A stretch of DNA of 58,741 bases from an uncultured Mailhella sp. (GCF_944324615.1 NZ_CALUWY010000011.1:1-58741), one strand, 5' to 3'. Positions 42,208-51,190 are shown, counted from the first letter of the stretch. A program made the numbers and translations. Notes: a model not told the origin generated them from the letters alone.

Positions 42208-43482
42208 ATGCCTCAGAAACATAACCTTTTCACCCTGATCTTCCTTGCGCTCCTTCTTTTTTTCTGCCTGCCCGCAGAGTCTTTTGCCGCCAATCCGCCT
42301 GACTACGAAAGAGCCAAGGCGCAGCTTGCCCGCCTGAAGGAGTCCCGGCCCGGGGCCAATTCCTGGCAGGCCTGCGCCGATGCCTTCCGCAAGGTGTACG
42401 ACAACAACCCCAAGTGGAATCTGCGCGTGGCGGCGCTGTTCCGCTGCGGCGTGGCGCTGGAGGAAAAGGCGAAGGTCACCAAGTCGGCGGTGGATGCCAG
42501 AAAGGCCGCCTCCGTGTATGAGCAGGCGGCCAGGAAGTTCCCTGCAAGCGCCCTTGCCGACGACGCGCTCTTCCGCGCCGCCGTGGTGTACAACGAGCTT
42601 CTGAAGGATCAGAAAAAGGCCATCGTGCACCTTGAGCACATCGCCCGCCGCTATTCCCGGGCGGATCACGCCAAAATAGCGGCGGAATACCGCGAGAAGA
42701 TGGACGGGGGCAAGGCTTCCTCCTCCGGCCGGAAGACGAAGAGTGAAAAAGCCTCGAACATCAAAAGGCCGGACCGCACGGGTTCGCACATGCTGGCCGC
42801 CCAGCTCGGGCTTTCGGTGCGGACCATCATCATCGACCCGGGGCACGGCGGCCGCGACCCGGGGGCCATGCACAACGGCGTGGTGGAACGCGACGTGAAC
42901 CTCGACGTGGCCCAGCGCCTGAAGAAGATTCTGGAAAAACTGGGCTACAAGGTGTACCTCACGCGAAGCGGCAACAAGGGCATATCCCTGGCGGACCGCG
43001 TGAACTTCAGCCGGCGCAACAAGGGCGATCTTTTCGTGTCCATCCATGTGAACGCCTCGGAAAACACCTCCATCCGGGGCCTGGAAACCTATATTCTCGA
43101 TTTTGCCCGCTCAAGTTCGGCAAGCCGTCTGGCCATGGTGGAAAACGCCGACAGCGGCCGCCTCGGGGACATGGACAAAATCCTCACCGAAATACTCACG
43201 GGCGCGCGCACCAGCGAATCGCGCCGCCTTGCCGAACGCATACAGCAGAACACCCTGAGCTATCTGAAGAAGAACGGCGCCTCCACCCGCGACGGCGGGG
43301 TGAAGGGCGCGCCCTTCTTCGTGCTGGTGGGTTCCTCCATGCCCAGCGTGCTGGTGGAAATAGGCTACTGCACCAACAAGAGCGAGGCCGCGCGCCTGAA
43401 AAGCAGCAAGCACCGGCAGAGGGTGGCGCAGGGCCTGGCCAACGGCATACACGCCTATGCCCGGAGCCTTCTGCAGAAATAG
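42208..43482 (+). CDS. N-acetylmuramoyl-L-alanine amidase (AmiC type)
   Basis: A 424 aa exported zinc amidase that cleaves the amide bond between muramic acid and the peptide stem. A signal peptide covers residues 1-27 (ESFA-A). Residues 30-170 form a TPR-like helical region (RCGVALEEKAKV, YEQAARKFPASALADDALFRAAV) probably for protein contacts. The Amidase_3 domain runs from about 207 to 420: IIIDPGHGGRDPGA with zinc His, VVERDVNLDVA with zinc Glu, SIHVNAS with zinc His, and VLVEIGYCTNKSEA with catalytic Glu. All ligands are present. Its usual role is daughter-cell separation. It is a single gene between long non-coding stretches. Confidence 0.93.
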   Translation: MPQKHNLFTLIFLALLLFFCLPAESFAANPPDYERAKAQLARLKESRPGANSWQACADAFRKVYDNNPKWNLRVAALFRCGVALEEKAKVTKSAVDARKAASVYEQAARKFPASALADDALFRAAVVYNELLKDQKKAIVHLEHIARRYSRADHAKIAAEYREKMDGGKASSSGRKTKSEKASNIKRPDRTGSHMLAAQLGLSVRTIIIDPGHGGRDPGAMHNGVVERDVNLDVAQRLKKILEKLGYKVYLTRSGNKGISLADRVNFSRRNKGDLFVSIHVNASENTSIRGLETYILDFARSSSASRLAMVENADSGRLGDMDKILTEILTGARTSESRRLAERIQQNTLSYLKKNGASTRDGGVKGAPFFVLVGSSMPSVLVEIGYCTNKSEAARLKSSKHRQRVAQGLANGIHAYARSLLQK

Positions 43483-43594
43483 GAAACCGCAGGGACAGTA
43501 TGGCAACGCCCTGCCGGGGCACAGGGCAGAGCGCATCCCTGAAAGACGCGCCTTTTCCCCGCGAGGCGGGCAATGCCCCATGGTTTTTCCCGGT

Positions 43595-43908
43595 ATGAGC
43601 GGGCTGCTTTCCCCGATGTTTTCTGTGTGCGGAGGCGTCGGCATGGTCTGCGCGGCAGGGAAACGGCTTCGGCCATGCAGCATCGCGCCGGAAAGGCGGC
43701 AGGTTCCGGCAGAGGGCGTTTTTCCGCGCGGGAAGGCTCTGTATGCTTCCGGGGGACGGCCTTTTCTGAGCGCCGGAGGCGGAAGCGTCCCCGGCCTGTT
43801 TTTCCGTCCTGCGCGCCCTGCGGCTTTCCAGAGCACGGAATACGAGAAACGCTGCTTCCTGCGTGGCGGAGGCTCCCCCGCATGAGCGGGCTGCTTTCCC
43901 CGATGTTT
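43595..43908. repeat. 27 bp direct repeat pair
   Basis: Identical 27-mers begin at 43595 and 43882, spaced 287 bases. The flanking bases diverge except for a few to the left. They lie in non-coding DNA. Confidence 0.75.
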
Positions 43909-44046
43909 CTCGCGCGGTAAAGGGGGCCCGGCCTGCCGGGAGAAGGGCCTTGTACGGGCGGAATGCGGCCGGGCTGAGGGGAGTTTTCCCGGCGGGAAAG
44001 AAGCGTCGCACATGCGTTTTGGCCGGTATTTCCGCCATGATGCCGT

Positions 44047-44076
44047 CTTGACAAGTCGTTCGGTCAAGGGGAAGAT
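44047..44076 (+). promoter_or_regulatory. Candidate promoter with overlapping inverted repeat
   Basis: TTGACA (44048-44053), a 17 base spacer and GAAGAT (44071-44076) form a plausible promoter. CTTGAC (44047-44052) and GTCAAG (44063-44068) form an inverted repeat across the -35 region, a possible operator. The next gene starts about 265 bases downstream. Confidence 0.4.
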
Positions 44077-44339
44077 ATGCCATCTTTCCGGGCCCGGAAA
44101 GGGGCGCATGATGGCGCTCCGGGCCGTGCGCCCGGCGGAGGTGGGGGAACAGGCCATGGCGTTCATGCGCCTTTTGCCGTGTTCTGCCGGATTTCCGGCG
44201 CCTTCCGAAAAGAAAGCGGGGAGACCGGGCGTTCATCCGGGCGCTTCGGCCGCAGTCGGTGCCTGTCTGCAGAACGGGGCATTTTGCCGCCGCTGCAGGG
44301 CGCCGAAGGCAGTAAGAATGTGGTCCGTGGAGGAGAATC

Positions 44340-45308
44340 ATGTTTCGCATTGCGGAGATGATTCGCGTCGTTGCGGCAGTCGTGCTGATGCTTGCCTTTT
44401 CCCTTTGCGATACGGCGGCCCGGGCGGAAACTGCGGATATGCCGGCGCAGAGCAGGGAGCTTCAGCAGCATGCCGCTTCGGAGCCGGGAAATGCGGATCA
44501 CATGGTTCTCACCAGAGAGATGCAGCAGGGCTTTGTTTTTGATCCGGAAAATGCGGAGAACAAGGCACTGACCCGGGAACTTCAGCAGCGTTTTTTTTCC
44601 GCGCCGGAACCTGAGGACCGCCCTGCGCTGAGGGTGGGCGTGGAGCGTGACTATCCTCCGTTTTCCATGCAGGATGCGCAGGGAAACACCTCCGGTTTCG
44701 ATTTCGACATTGCCAATGCCATCTGCAGAACCATGAAACGCGAATGCGTCATTGTTCCCATGGCCTTTCATGATATTCTCAGCTCGCTGGAACAGGGGAG
44801 CCTGGATCTGGCCGTGGCCGGACTGGCGGTCAAGGCCGACAGAAAGCGCTACATGAATTTCAGCGACAGCTACTACCATTCCCGTTCCCTGTACATCACC
44901 GGAAACGGCGTGTCTGTGACCAGGGAATGGATGCAGGGAAAAAGACTCGGCACGCAGAAGGGCACCGCACAGAACGCGCTGGCCGAAAAAATGTGGAAGG
45001 GCGTGGCCGAGCTTTACACCTATGCCGATCATCCGGCCATGCTCAACGCGCTGAAGTCCGGGGAAGTGGATGTCGTCATCATCGACGGACTGGCGGCGTA
45101 CGATTTTCTTCTGAGCAGGGAAGGTTCGGCCTACACCATGCAAGCCCTGCCGCTGGAGCTGGACAGCCCGACGAACAAGGCGTGCATAGGCGTGCGCAAG
45201 GACGACGAGCAGCTGCTCAGGGATGTGAATGCAAGCCTTAAGATCATAAGGCTCAGCGGCGAATACAGCCGCATTGCGCGCAAGTATTTCCCCTTCAGCA
45301 TCTATTGA
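44340..45308 (+). CDS. Family 3 solute-binding protein with N-terminal 20-residue repeats
   Basis: A 322 aa periplasmic protein of the amino-acid-type binding family (SBP_bac_3). A signal peptide covers residues 1-29. Between it and the binding domain lie three tandem 20-residue units, roughly residues 37-96, each with an RELQQ or REMQQ core: QSRELQQHAASEP..., LTREMQQGFVFDP..., LTRELQQRFFSAP.... The binding domain then starts with LRVGVERDYPPFSMQD and GFDFDIANAIC, and later has DLAVAGLAVKADRKRYMNFS. GTGGAGGAG precedes the ATG. No permease or ATPase is encoded nearby. A diguanylate cyclase gene starts 7 bases downstream, so this protein probably serves signalling rather than transport. The repeats may form a helical linker or docking arm. 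Confidence 0.88.
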   Translation: MFRIAEMIRVVAAVVLMLAFSLCDTAARAETADMPAQSRELQQHAASEPGNADHMVLTREMQQGFVFDPENAENKALTRELQQRFFSAPEPEDRPALRVGVERDYPPFSMQDAQGNTSGFDFDIANAICRTMKRECVIVPMAFHDILSSLEQGSLDLAVAGLAVKADRKRYMNFSDSYYHSRSLYITGNGVSVTREWMQGKRLGTQKGTAQNALAEKMWKGVAELYTYADHPAMLNALKSGEVDVVIIDGLAAYDFLLSREGSAYTMQALPLELDSPTNKACIGVRKDDEQLLRDVNASLKIIRLSGEYSRIARKYFPFSIY

Positions 45309-45315
45309 GCGTACC

Positions 45316-46872
45316 ATGGCCGGAAAATATCGCAGAGTAAGCCTGCACAGGGTCGTATTTCTGACCTTTCTGGTCCTCGTGCTTTCCCTCGCGGGCTCGT
45401 TTCTGTATGTGTACAGTACGTTCCATCATATAGAAAACATTTCCGAACTGACGAAGGACAGGTATCTTCCCCAGCTTATCGACAAGCAGCGGATACTCGT
45501 CAATATCGAAACGATGCGTCAGCAGCTGGAGCTCATCTACACGTCCGACAGGCCGGATGTGCTGCGGAAGGCCCGTGTCGTTGCGCAGGCGCTCATTGCG
45601 GAAGCCGTTTTTGAACAGAGCAGCGAGTTTCATGAGAAGGTGCTGCATCTCAAGCCCGATATCATGCGTCTTCTGGATCTGAAGGAAAAGATTGTTCAGG
45701 TCGAAGACGAGCTGCACGAGACGGCACTTCAGCTGGAAAGGACGCTGGGGCGGCTTTCGCTGCGCACGGGGCGGCAGTTCGGGTCCCTGTCCTTCCAGGC
45801 GCACGGGCGCATGCCTTCCGACGACGGTTCGGAAGGCGATATGCAGGCATCCGATCTTGATGACATTGCCGGAGTCGACGGCATCTGCAAGGGCAATGCC
45901 GCCCGGAAACCCGACTGCATGGCCCTGGAGGAAGGGCGGGAGGCTGTGAGGGCGTACAGGCAGAGCCTCCGCGAGCTGGACGAGCAGGCGTTCGTCATCA
46001 AGGAACGCCTGAGGGACGGCCTGCATTCCCTGTTGGATTATGCGGTGACCCGGGAAGTGCTGAAGATAGCTTCGGACATGTCGAAGGTCGAGGACACGGC
46101 TTCCCGTGTCCGCATGCGCTTTTTTCTGCTGGGATGCATCGTTTCCGGCCTGCTTCTGGGCATCTGCGTGCTGATCCGCTTCCATATTCTGAATCCTCTG
46201 CTCAGCATGGTGGATTTTCTGCGTGACCTGCGGAAGGGCAGAAAACCGGGAGAGCTTTCTCCGGTGCGGATCCGGGAAATGCAGCAGATCATGGACATGC
46301 TGCCGGTGCTGCAGAGCGCCATGGAGCGGCTCAACATGCGCACCAGCCTGCTCATGGAGGAGCGCGACGAATACGCCCGCCTTTCCCTGCGGGATGCGCT
46401 GACCGGACTCGGCAACCGCTGGGCGCTGGAGGAGAGGAAAAAGGCCGACATATCCGGGCTTCCTCTGGCGGTCATCATGTTTGATATCGACTTCTTCAAG
46501 AAGTACAACGACGCCTTCGGGCATCTGGAAGGGGACAACTGTCTCCGTCAGGTGGCGTCCATCGCCAGGGGAAGCCTGCACAGGCATTCCGACGCGGTGT
46601 TCCGCTACGGCGGGGAAGAGTTTGTGGTGCTTATTCCCGGCGCGGACTCTGCGGCGGCGCAGATTGTGGCGGAAAGGCTCCGTGAGGGCGTGCGTCAGGC
46701 GGGCATAGCCCACCCCGGCGTGCCGGGAGGCATGCTGAGCGTGAGCGTGGGCGTGGCCTGCCGCGGTCTGGGCGAGGCCACAAGCTTTGATACGCTGGTG
46801 GATCAGGCGGATCAGGCGCTTTACACCTCCAAGCGGAACGGGCGCGACAGGGTGACGGTTTTTTCCGAATGA
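45316..46872 (+). CDS. Membrane-bound diguanylate cyclase with periplasmic sensor
   Basis: A 518 aa predicted c-di-GMP synthase. Helix 1 is at about 13-35, followed by a large helical periplasmic region (36-265) rich in heptad-like Leu patterns, and helix 2 at 267-288. A short HAMP-like connector precedes the GGDEF domain (about 355-518). The active site reads GGEEF (432-436) with metal-binding DIDFFK near 390. The inhibitory I-site RxxD is intact as R423-H-S-D426. It is therefore likely active and product-inhibited. The start at 45316 is preferred to 45274, which lies inside the upstream gene. The adjacent binding protein could present its ligand state to the periplasmic region. Confidence 0.92.
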   Translation: MAGKYRRVSLHRVVFLTFLVLVLSLAGSFLYVYSTFHHIENISELTKDRYLPQLIDKQRILVNIETMRQQLELIYTSDRPDVLRKARVVAQALIAEAVFEQSSEFHEKVLHLKPDIMRLLDLKEKIVQVEDELHETALQLERTLGRLSLRTGRQFGSLSFQAHGRMPSDDGSEGDMQASDLDDIAGVDGICKGNAARKPDCMALEEGREAVRAYRQSLRELDEQAFVIKERLRDGLHSLLDYAVTREVLKIASDMSKVEDTASRVRMRFFLLGCIVSGLLLGICVLIRFHILNPLLSMVDFLRDLRKGRKPGELSPVRIREMQQIMDMLPVLQSAMERLNMRTSLLMEERDEYARLSLRDALTGLGNRWALEERKKADISGLPLAVIMFDIDFFKKYNDAFGHLEGDNCLRQVASIARGSLHRHSDAVFRYGGEEFVVLIPGADSAAAQIVAERLREGVRQAGIAHPGVPGGMLSVSVGVACRGLGEATSFDTLVDQADQALYTSKRNGRDRVTVFSE

Positions 46873-46920
46873 GCGCGGGCCTTCCCGCATACCGTTTTCG
46901 TTATCTCATGCGCAGGGCCT

Positions 46921-47136
46921 GCGCCCCTCTCTTCCTGCCCACGTTTCCCGCGTCCCCTTTTCCGTGGGGTGCGTTTTCTGCAGGGCTTCCCTTCCGGTAA
47001 GCGGGAACTCCCCCTTGCGGCTCCTTCATAAAGCTCTTTCTCCGGCAACGGAGCGCGTCGCGGCATGTTCCTGCGCCTTTATGGGCCTTTCAGGCTATGC
47101 CTGCACGGCAGAGTGCCGCAGAAGCAGGGGCCTGTG
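46921..47136. repeat. ~216 bp repeat, unit A copy 1
   Basis: First of three closely similar copies (others at 47230-47446 and 47447-47662). Each starts near CCCCTCTCTTCCTGCCCACG and ends near AGAAGCAGGGGCCTGT. Copies differ by a few substitutions and small indels. No gene is evident. Confidence 0.88.
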
Positions 47137-47139
47137 CCC

Positions 47140-47204
47140 TCGCTGTTTCCGCGTTGTTTCTGTGTTGTGCCGTCTCCGGCCGCTTTCGGGCATGGTGAGG
47201 CCGT
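47140..47204. repeat. ~64 bp repeat, unit B copy 1
   Basis: Follows unit A copy 1 and recurs at 47671-47735 after copy 3. It includes CTGTTTCCGCGTTGTTTCTG and GGGCATGGTGAGGCCGTG. A T run plus GCAGGGCGGG follows it, resembling the core of the repeat at the window's left end. Confidence 0.82.
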
Positions 47205-47229
47205 GTTTTTTTGCAGGGCGGGAAGGTCT

Positions 47230-47446
47230 GCGCCCCTCTCTTCCTGCCCACGTTTCCCGCGTCTCCTTTTCCGTGGGGAGGGCGTTTTCTGCAGGGCTTC
47301 CCTTCCGGTAAGCGGGAAATCCCCCTTGCGGCCCCTTCATAAAGCTCTTTCTCCGGCAACGGAGCGCGTCGCGGCATGTTCCTGCGCTTTTATGGGCCTT
47401 TCAGGCTATGCCTGCACGGCAGAGTGCCGCAGAAGCAGGGGCCTGT
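47230..47446. repeat. ~216 bp repeat, unit A copy 2
   Basis: Second copy of unit A. It joins copy 3 directly, without an intervening unit B. Confidence 0.88.
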
Positions 47447-47662
47447 GCCCCTCTCTTCCTGCCCACGTTTCCCGCGTCTCCTTTTCCGTGGGGAGGGCGT
47501 TTTCTGCAGGGCTTCCCTTCCGGTAAGCGGGAAATCCCCCTTGCGGCCCCTTATAAAGCTCTTTCTCCGGCAACGGAGCGCGTCGCGGCATGTTCCTGCG
47601 CCTTTATGGGCCTCAGGCTATGCCTGCACGGCAGAGTGCCGCAGAAGCAGGGGCCTGTGCCC
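47447..47662. repeat. ~216 bp repeat, unit A copy 3
   Basis: Third copy of unit A, with a 3-4 base deletion in two places relative to copy 2. Unit B copy 2 follows. Confidence 0.88.
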
Positions 47663-47670
47663 TCACGGGG

Positions 47671-47735
47671 CTGTTTCCGCGTTGTTTCTGTGTTGTGCCG
47701 TCTCCGGCCGCTTTCGGGCATGGTGAGGCCGTGCG
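47671..47735. repeat. ~64 bp repeat, unit B copy 2
   Basis: Second copy of the element at 47140-47204, almost identical. Beyond GGTGAGGCCGTG the sequences diverge. Confidence 0.82.
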
Positions 47736-47784
47736 CTCCGACAGCAAGGGGCCTGCGCGAAGCGCTTTTTCCGGGATTCCGGCA

Positions 47785-47823
47785 GAAAAAAGCCCCCGTC
47801 CTTTTCCGGGCGGGGGCTTTTTT
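47785..47823 (-). terminator. Terminator of the MscS-type channel gene
   Basis: AAAAAAGCCCCCG and CGGGGGCTTTTTT pair around a loop that itself holds a CCGG dyad. On the minus strand it directly follows the channel gene's stop. It can work in both directions. Confidence 0.88.
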
Positions 47824-47824
47824 C

Positions 47825-50371
47825 TTATGCGCCGGCCTTGTTATCGGCGGGCATGGTGTTTTCCGGGTTTTCTCCGGGCTCTTCCTTTCTGAGTCCGGGG
47901 ATGGGGGGAACGGCGCCCTCCTCATCGGTCTTCAGGTGCACGTCGAGCTGCGGGAAGGATATTTCTATGCCTTCCGCCGTGAAGGCTTCGTTGACCTTCA
48001 CGCGGATGTCGGAGGTGACGACCGTGCTGTCGTTGTACTCACGCACCCAGAAGCGCAGGACGAGATCCAGGGAACTTGCGCCGAAGTTCATGAAGAACGC
48101 CGTAGGTTCGGGGTAGAAGAGCACCTTCGGATGTTCTCTGGCGGTTTTCAGCATGAGGTCGAGGCAGTGGCGCACGTCGGAACCGTAGGCCACGCCCACG
48201 GCAATTTCCTTGCGCACGCGGCGGTTGTTGTGCGTCCAGTTGGTGAAGGTGCTGTTCAGGAAGCTGGAATTGGGAATGAAGATGATGGCGTTGTCGAAGG
48301 TTTCCACCATGGTGGAGCGGATGTTGATCTTCTTCACCACGCCGGTGATGCCGCCCACTTCCACCACGTCGCCCTCGCGTATGGTCTGGCCGAAGATGAC
48401 GGAAATGCCGCTGGTAAAGTTCTGCACCATGTTCTGGAGACCGATACCGATACCCACGGAAAGGCCGCCGGCGATCATGGAGAGGCTGGAGAGATTGAAG
48501 CCCAGGGCCTTCAGGGCGTAGAGGCCGAACAAGGCCCAGAGCAGGCATTTGTAGATGGCCTGTATGGGGGCGAGCAGGGAAACGGAGATGCGCGATATCT
48601 GCGTCTGCATGCCGGCCATGAAGGTGTTGCCCACGGCGAGCAGGGCACGGGTGAGGTAGAACGCAATGAAGATGCTGAGTATCTGCATGGCGTTCAGGGA
48701 GACGTTGCCGATGTTGAAGCCCAGGGTGGCCATGTTCTGGAGCAGGAAGTAGCCGCCGGGGTAGGCCAGTATCCACACCACGGCCGCCATGACGGCGATG
48801 AGCAGCACCACGGGCATGACGAGGGCCATGGCGAGGCTGGCCATGACGGCGATGGTGCCTTCCTTGGGCAGATACGATTCAATGAGGTGTTCCACCTTGA
48901 AGATGGACACGCAGAGCATGATGGTCACCGTGACGGAGGTGAAGCACATGCTGATGAGAATGGAAAGGCGCGAGAAGCCGAGAAGGCTGATGACAAGGGT
49001 GATCCACAGCTGCACGGTATAGAGCCGCATGATGGCGCGCGGCAGGGGCTGGGCCGGCAGGGGCAGGCGGCGCGTCTTCCACAGGTCCACGGTCTGCACC
49101 ACGACCCACACCACGCAGATGAACAGGGGGAACGGGTCGAAGTTGAGCAGCACCATACCTATGAGCAGGGGCGGGAACATGGGCCAGAGCGGGGAAAGGC
49201 GCGGCCTTTCCGGGTTCTCGAACTCATAGAGGTCCCAGGCAAGCAGCATCTGGCCCCAGCACAGGCACATGGTGCCGAGGGTGGCGACCATCTGATACAT
49301 TCTGCCGTCGCCCCAGGCGGAAAGGTGAATGGAAATGCCGAGGGCTATCCATATGGCGCTGTTGCGCATGACGCGCCGCACCCCGCCCAGCATGGTTTCC
49401 GGCAGGCGGCGGCTTGCGGTGCGGGTGAAGGCAAGGCCGAGCAGCGCGAAGAACAGCAGCGAGGTGCCTATGCGCACGAACACCGTGACGAGGGCGTCCA
49501 TGGAGCTGGGCAGTTCCGTGGTGATGCGGAGCGAATACAGCTCACGCAGGGAACCCAGATTGCGGAAGTCCTTGCTCAGGGCCACCACGTCGTAGATGTG
49601 GCCGGAAGACTGGAAGTAGTAGCTGTTCCAGAGCGAGGGCATTTCCTTCATGATGGCCGTGATGCGGCCCTGCACCGATTCAATCAGCTCCAGAGCGGGG
49701 GCGATGATGGTGTCGTAGTTCTTCTGAAGCCTTGTGATGTTCTTGTCGGCTTCCTTCAGGCGGGAGGAAATCTTGCTGTCCACGTCGCTCTGACCGGAAA
49801 GGGACTTGTCGAGCAGGGCAAGGGCCTGCTTTTCCTTTTCCAGCTCTTCCTTGGTGTTCATGAGGGGCTTTATGAGCGACTGGGTGCGGTCCTTGATGCG
49901 GTGCAGCCTTTCCGCAAGCACCGTAAGGTCGGAGGGCATGCTGCCCTGCACCTGCGAGAGGGCGTCGAGCTTCTGAAATTCCTCTTCCAGCTGGGCAATG
50001 CTCTGCTTGGTGCTGGAGGAAAGTTCGGAAAGGCCGTCCTTCAGCGTCTGCGAATGCTCGATGATGCCCGCAAGCTGGGCGTTGTGGGAGGCGAGCAGCG
50101 CTTCCCAGGCTTCCTGTACGCTTTTGGCCGCTTCCGCGGCACGGGCCTCTTCTTCCTTCTTGGCGCGGGCGGCGGCCTGCGCCTCGCTTTCGGCGCGGGC
50201 CTTGGCCGCGGCCTCGGCCTGCTCCTTGGCGTCGGGCAGGGGAGCGTTCTGCTCCTGCGCTTCCTCTTTCGCCTCCTCGGCGAGAGCCGTCCCGGTCAGA
50301 GAAGGCTGGGCAAGGCAGAGAAGGCAGACGAGGGCTGCGAAAAACAGCGGGAAAAAGCGTGAACTGCGCAT
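47825..50371 (-). CDS. MscS/MscK-type mechanosensitive channel with periplasmic coiled-coil domain
   Basis: An 848 aa inner-membrane channel predicted to open under membrane tension and release solutes. A signal peptide covers residues 1-33. A charged, Ala/Glu-rich coiled-coil region follows (about 35-300, DUF3772-like), then about ten membrane helices. The MscS domain at the C-terminus has SVGIGIGLQNMVQNFTSG for the pore helix and the soluble vestibule from GDVVEVGGITGVVKKINIR. The ATG at 50371 was chosen over an earlier in-frame start because the signal peptide begins there. The long periplasmic part resembles the large MscK/MscM-type members. Neighbouring genes concern the TolQRA envelope machinery. 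Confidence 0.92.
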   Translation of the reverse strand: MRSSRFFPLFFAALVCLLCLAQPSLTGTALAEEAKEEAQEQNAPLPDAKEQAEAAAKARAESEAQAAARAKKEEEARAAEAAKSVQEAWEALLASHNAQLAGIIEHSQTLKDGLSELSSSTKQSIAQLEEEFQKLDALSQVQGSMPSDLTVLAERLHRIKDRTQSLIKPLMNTKEELEKEKQALALLDKSLSGQSDVDSKISSRLKEADKNITRLQKNYDTIIAPALELIESVQGRITAIMKEMPSLWNSYYFQSSGHIYDVVALSKDFRNLGSLRELYSLRITTELPSSMDALVTVFVRIGTSLLFFALLGLAFTRTASRRLPETMLGGVRRVMRNSAIWIALGISIHLSAWGDGRMYQMVATLGTMCLCWGQMLLAWDLYEFENPERPRLSPLWPMFPPLLIGMVLLNFDPFPLFICVVWVVVQTVDLWKTRRLPLPAQPLPRAIMRLYTVQLWITLVISLLGFSRLSILISMCFTSVTVTIMLCVSIFKVEHLIESYLPKEGTIAVMASLAMALVMPVVLLIAVMAAVVWILAYPGGYFLLQNMATLGFNIGNVSLNAMQILSIFIAFYLTRALLAVGNTFMAGMQTQISRISVSLLAPIQAIYKCLLWALFGLYALKALGFNLSSLSMIAGGLSVGIGIGLQNMVQNFTSGISVIFGQTIREGDVVEVGGITGVVKKINIRSTMVETFDNAIIFIPNSSFLNSTFTNWTHNNRRVRKEIAVGVAYGSDVRHCLDLMLKTAREHPKVLFYPEPTAFFMNFGASSLDLVLRFWVREYNDSTVVTSDIRVKVNEAFTAEGIEISFPQLDVHLKTDEEGAVPPIPGLRKEEPGENPENTMPADNKAGA

Positions 50372-50393
50372 GGAATTCCTCGTGGGCTGTGGC

Positions 50394-51086
50394 TCAGCGG
50401 GCGCTGAGAGTGAAGGAAAGGGAAACGCTCTGTTCCATGTGGGCCGGGGGCGGGGTGATGGCGCCCGGGCTCTGCACCGCCGCCATGACGGCCGCATCCA
50501 CCTGCGCGTTGCCGGAAGGAGCGGTGATGCGGCAGTCCTTGACCGAACCGTCGGCCCATACGTCTATGCGTACCACGGTTGTCCATGAGCCGGAAAGCCC
50601 CTGAGGCATGATGATGCGCGGCGCGATGGACTGGCGCAGCATTTCGGCATAGCTCGGGGCGCGCTCCACACTCCCTTCCGCCTTTCCTCCGGTGTAGGAC
50701 ACGCCGAGAGAGACCACGGCCTGGGCGCCGAAGGGCGCGTAAGGGTAGGGCGCGGCGTTCTGGGCGGCGGCGCAGAGGGCCGCGTCGGCCGCAGGGGTGA
50801 CGGAATTCTTGCGTATGGCGCAGCCGGCAAGGGAACCGGAAGGATCAATGGTCAGTTCCAGCACGGCCGTGCCGCGCGCGCCCATGGGTTCCTGCCAGAC
50901 CTGAAGGATCTGGGCGAGCACCTGGGTGGAATAGCCGCCTATGGTGTCTGCCGTGAAGGTGGCGCCCGCCGAGGGCGCGGGGGTGAGAAGAAGGGCGATG
51001 AGCGCGGCGGGCCCCATGCCCCTGAAGAGCGGGGAAAGGCGTTTTCCCGGGAACAAGCGCGAAACGGAGGGCGATGACGTGTTCAT
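50394..51086 (-). CDS. Secreted protein with two TolA/TonB C-terminal-like domains
   Basis: A 230 aa exported protein with a signal peptide at about residues 1-42 (long basic start, hydrophobic core ALIALLLTPAP, cleavage near SAGA). The mature part shows two tandem domains of about 85 residues resembling the C-terminal domain of TolA/TonB: VLELTIDPSGSLAGCAIRK and, later, VVRIDVWADGSVKDCRITA followed by SGNAQVDAAVMAAVQ. The second closely resembles the C-terminus of TolA at 51235-52242 (KQGRVLDCHIERSSGRPEFDASAV). It lacks the membrane anchor and Pro/Lys linker of TolA. It occupies the place where tolB and pal often lie. It may bind partners of TolA in the periplasm; that role is inferred. Confidence 0.72.
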   Translation of the reverse strand: MNTSSPSVSRLFPGKRLSPLFRGMGPAALIALLLTPAPSAGATFTADTIGGYSTQVLAQILQVWQEPMGARGTAVLELTIDPSGSLAGCAIRKNSVTPAADAALCAAAQNAAPYPYAPFGAQAVVSLGVSYTGGKAEGSVERAPSYAEMLRQSIAPRIIMPQGLSGSWTTVVRIDVWADGSVKDCRITAPSGNAQVDAAVMAAVQSPGAITPPPAHMEQSVSLSFTLSAR

Positions 51087-51190
51087 AAGACTCCCGATCA
51101 GGCCCCGGCGGAACCGGAACCGGCGTGCGAAGAAAGCGGAAAGGCCGCTTTTCCTGAACGTTCAGGAAAAGACAGCCCGGAATGTTTCTG

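Larger units (their letters stand above)
43483..44339. other. Gene-free intergenic region with short repeats
   Basis: About 860 bases without a credible gene. A 27 bp exact repeat starting ATGAGCGGGCTGC occurs at 43595-43621 and 43882-43908. A promoter candidate for the next operon is listed separately. Confidence 0.55.

Noticed and set aside
46921..47735. Possible CRISPR array
   Set aside because: Units are about 216 and 64 bp, not 25-40 bp repeats with unique spacers, and no cas gene is present.
47408..50362. 984-codon plus-strand frame opposite the MscS-type gene
   Set aside because: It is antisense to a gene with clear channel motifs, is rich in His, Gly and Glu as complement frames of GC-rich genes are, and runs through the non-coding repeat array.
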